From positions 1-5,863 of the forward strand of contig CANJDA010000134.1 in NCBI GenBank assembly GCA_947472705.1: a stretch of DNA of 5,863 nt, written 5' to 3'. Below the pieces are notes generated by a model. It saw nothing but the letters and a program-made list of their open reading frames with translations. It was not told the DNA's origin and did no database searches. This document shows positions 5,446 to 5,863 of the stretch, in pieces. This DNA is from Flavobacteriaceae bacterium (GTDB lineage Bacteria; Bacteroidota; Bacteroidia; Flavobacteriales; Flavobacteriaceae). Position numbers and translations under genes: made by a program. Numbering within the stretch: position 1 is the stretch's first letter; every line of letters starts with the position of its first letter.

Positions 5446-5863
5446 TGAACAAGCTATTACTTATAATCAAAAGAGAATTTATTGCCAAAGTGCGCAACAA
5501 ATCTTTTATCGTCATGACTTTCCTAAGTCCGCTATTGTTTGTAGCTATTGGTGTTTTTGTGGGGTATTTAAGTACCATGAAAGCCGATTTGAAAACCATT
5601 GCCATTCATGATGAAACTGGACGCTTTGTCAAAGAATTTAAGAATGACAAAGAACATAAATATGTTGATTTGTCTCAAGTAGATTTGAAAATCCTCAAAG
5701 ATAGTATCGTCAAAGAAAGCTATGAAGGTTTGCTAGTTATTCCCAATGAAACCAACAACACCTTACTCCAAAAAAAGATAGAATACATTTCTAATGATAG
5801 TCCTGGTATAGGTTTCGTTGACGGAATGGAAGAAGTCATTGCCAAAAAAATAACCAATGAAAA
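5445..5863 (+). CDS. ABC-2 type permease subunit, NatB-like, 3'-truncated by window edge
   Basis: Membrane partner of the preceding ATPase. The ATG overlaps the ATPase stop by one base, and the frame stays open for 139 codons to the window end. The N-terminus MNKLLLIIKREFIAKVRNKSF is the cytoplasmic segment typical of ABC-2 permeases (R/K-E-F then basic residues). A single membrane helix follows at about 21-43 (from FIVMTFLSPLLF to GVFVGYL). After it comes a hydrophilic extracytoplasmic domain with IAIHDETGRF, GLLVIP and YISNDSPG, as in NatB/YhaP-like proteins, where the large loop lies between the first helix and the remaining C-terminal helices. Those later helices are beyond the window. 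The family is confidently recognised; the transported compound is not. Confidence 0.9.
   Translation, partial: MNKLLLIIKREFIAKVRNKSFIVMTFLSPLLFVAIGVFVGYLSTMKADLKTIAIHDETGRFVKEFKNDKEHKYVDLSQVDLKILKDSIVKESYEGLLVIPNETNNTLLQKKIEYISNDSPGIGFVDGMEEVIAKKITNE

Overview
The window looks like an ordinary chromosomal stretch from a member of the Bacteroidota, most likely a Flavobacterium or close relative. The evidence is low G+C content with A/T-ending codons, Bacteroidota-type promoter elements (TTTG ... TAnnTTTG), weak or absent Shine-Dalgarno sequences, and Flavobacteriia-like protein families: GIN-domain/DUF2807 exported proteins, a DUF4442 hotdog protein, and a DnaJ carrying only two zinc-finger motifs.

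Layout, left to right. The 3' two-thirds of a thioredoxin reductase gene (trxB, +) enters from the left edge. It converges on an exported GIN-domain protein gene (-), and a single hairpin with A/T flanks between them can terminate both. Upstream of the GIN gene, on the same minus strand, lies the 3' end of a second GIN-domain gene. It still has its stop codon and a strong terminator but has lost its start and most of its coding sequence. A divergently oriented DUF4442 gene (+) follows with its own terminator. An A/T-rich gap then carries a good Bacteroidota promoter for a grpE-dnaJ operon (+), which ends in two consecutive stem-loops. Last come an ABC transporter ATPase gene and a membrane-subunit gene whose start overlaps the ATPase stop by one base; the second gene runs off the right edge.

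How the genes relate. GrpE and DnaJ are the nucleotide-exchange and J-domain partners of DnaK, and dnaK itself is not in the window. TrxB keeps thioredoxin reduced. The ABC pair forms a NatA/NatB-like exporter of unknown substrate. The GIN proteins are probably envelope or periplasmic, of unknown role. No phage, IS element, CRISPR array, tRNA, rRNA or recognisable novel system is visible. The items most worth a second look are the truncated GIN paralogue and the DnaJ with half of the usual zinc-binding region.
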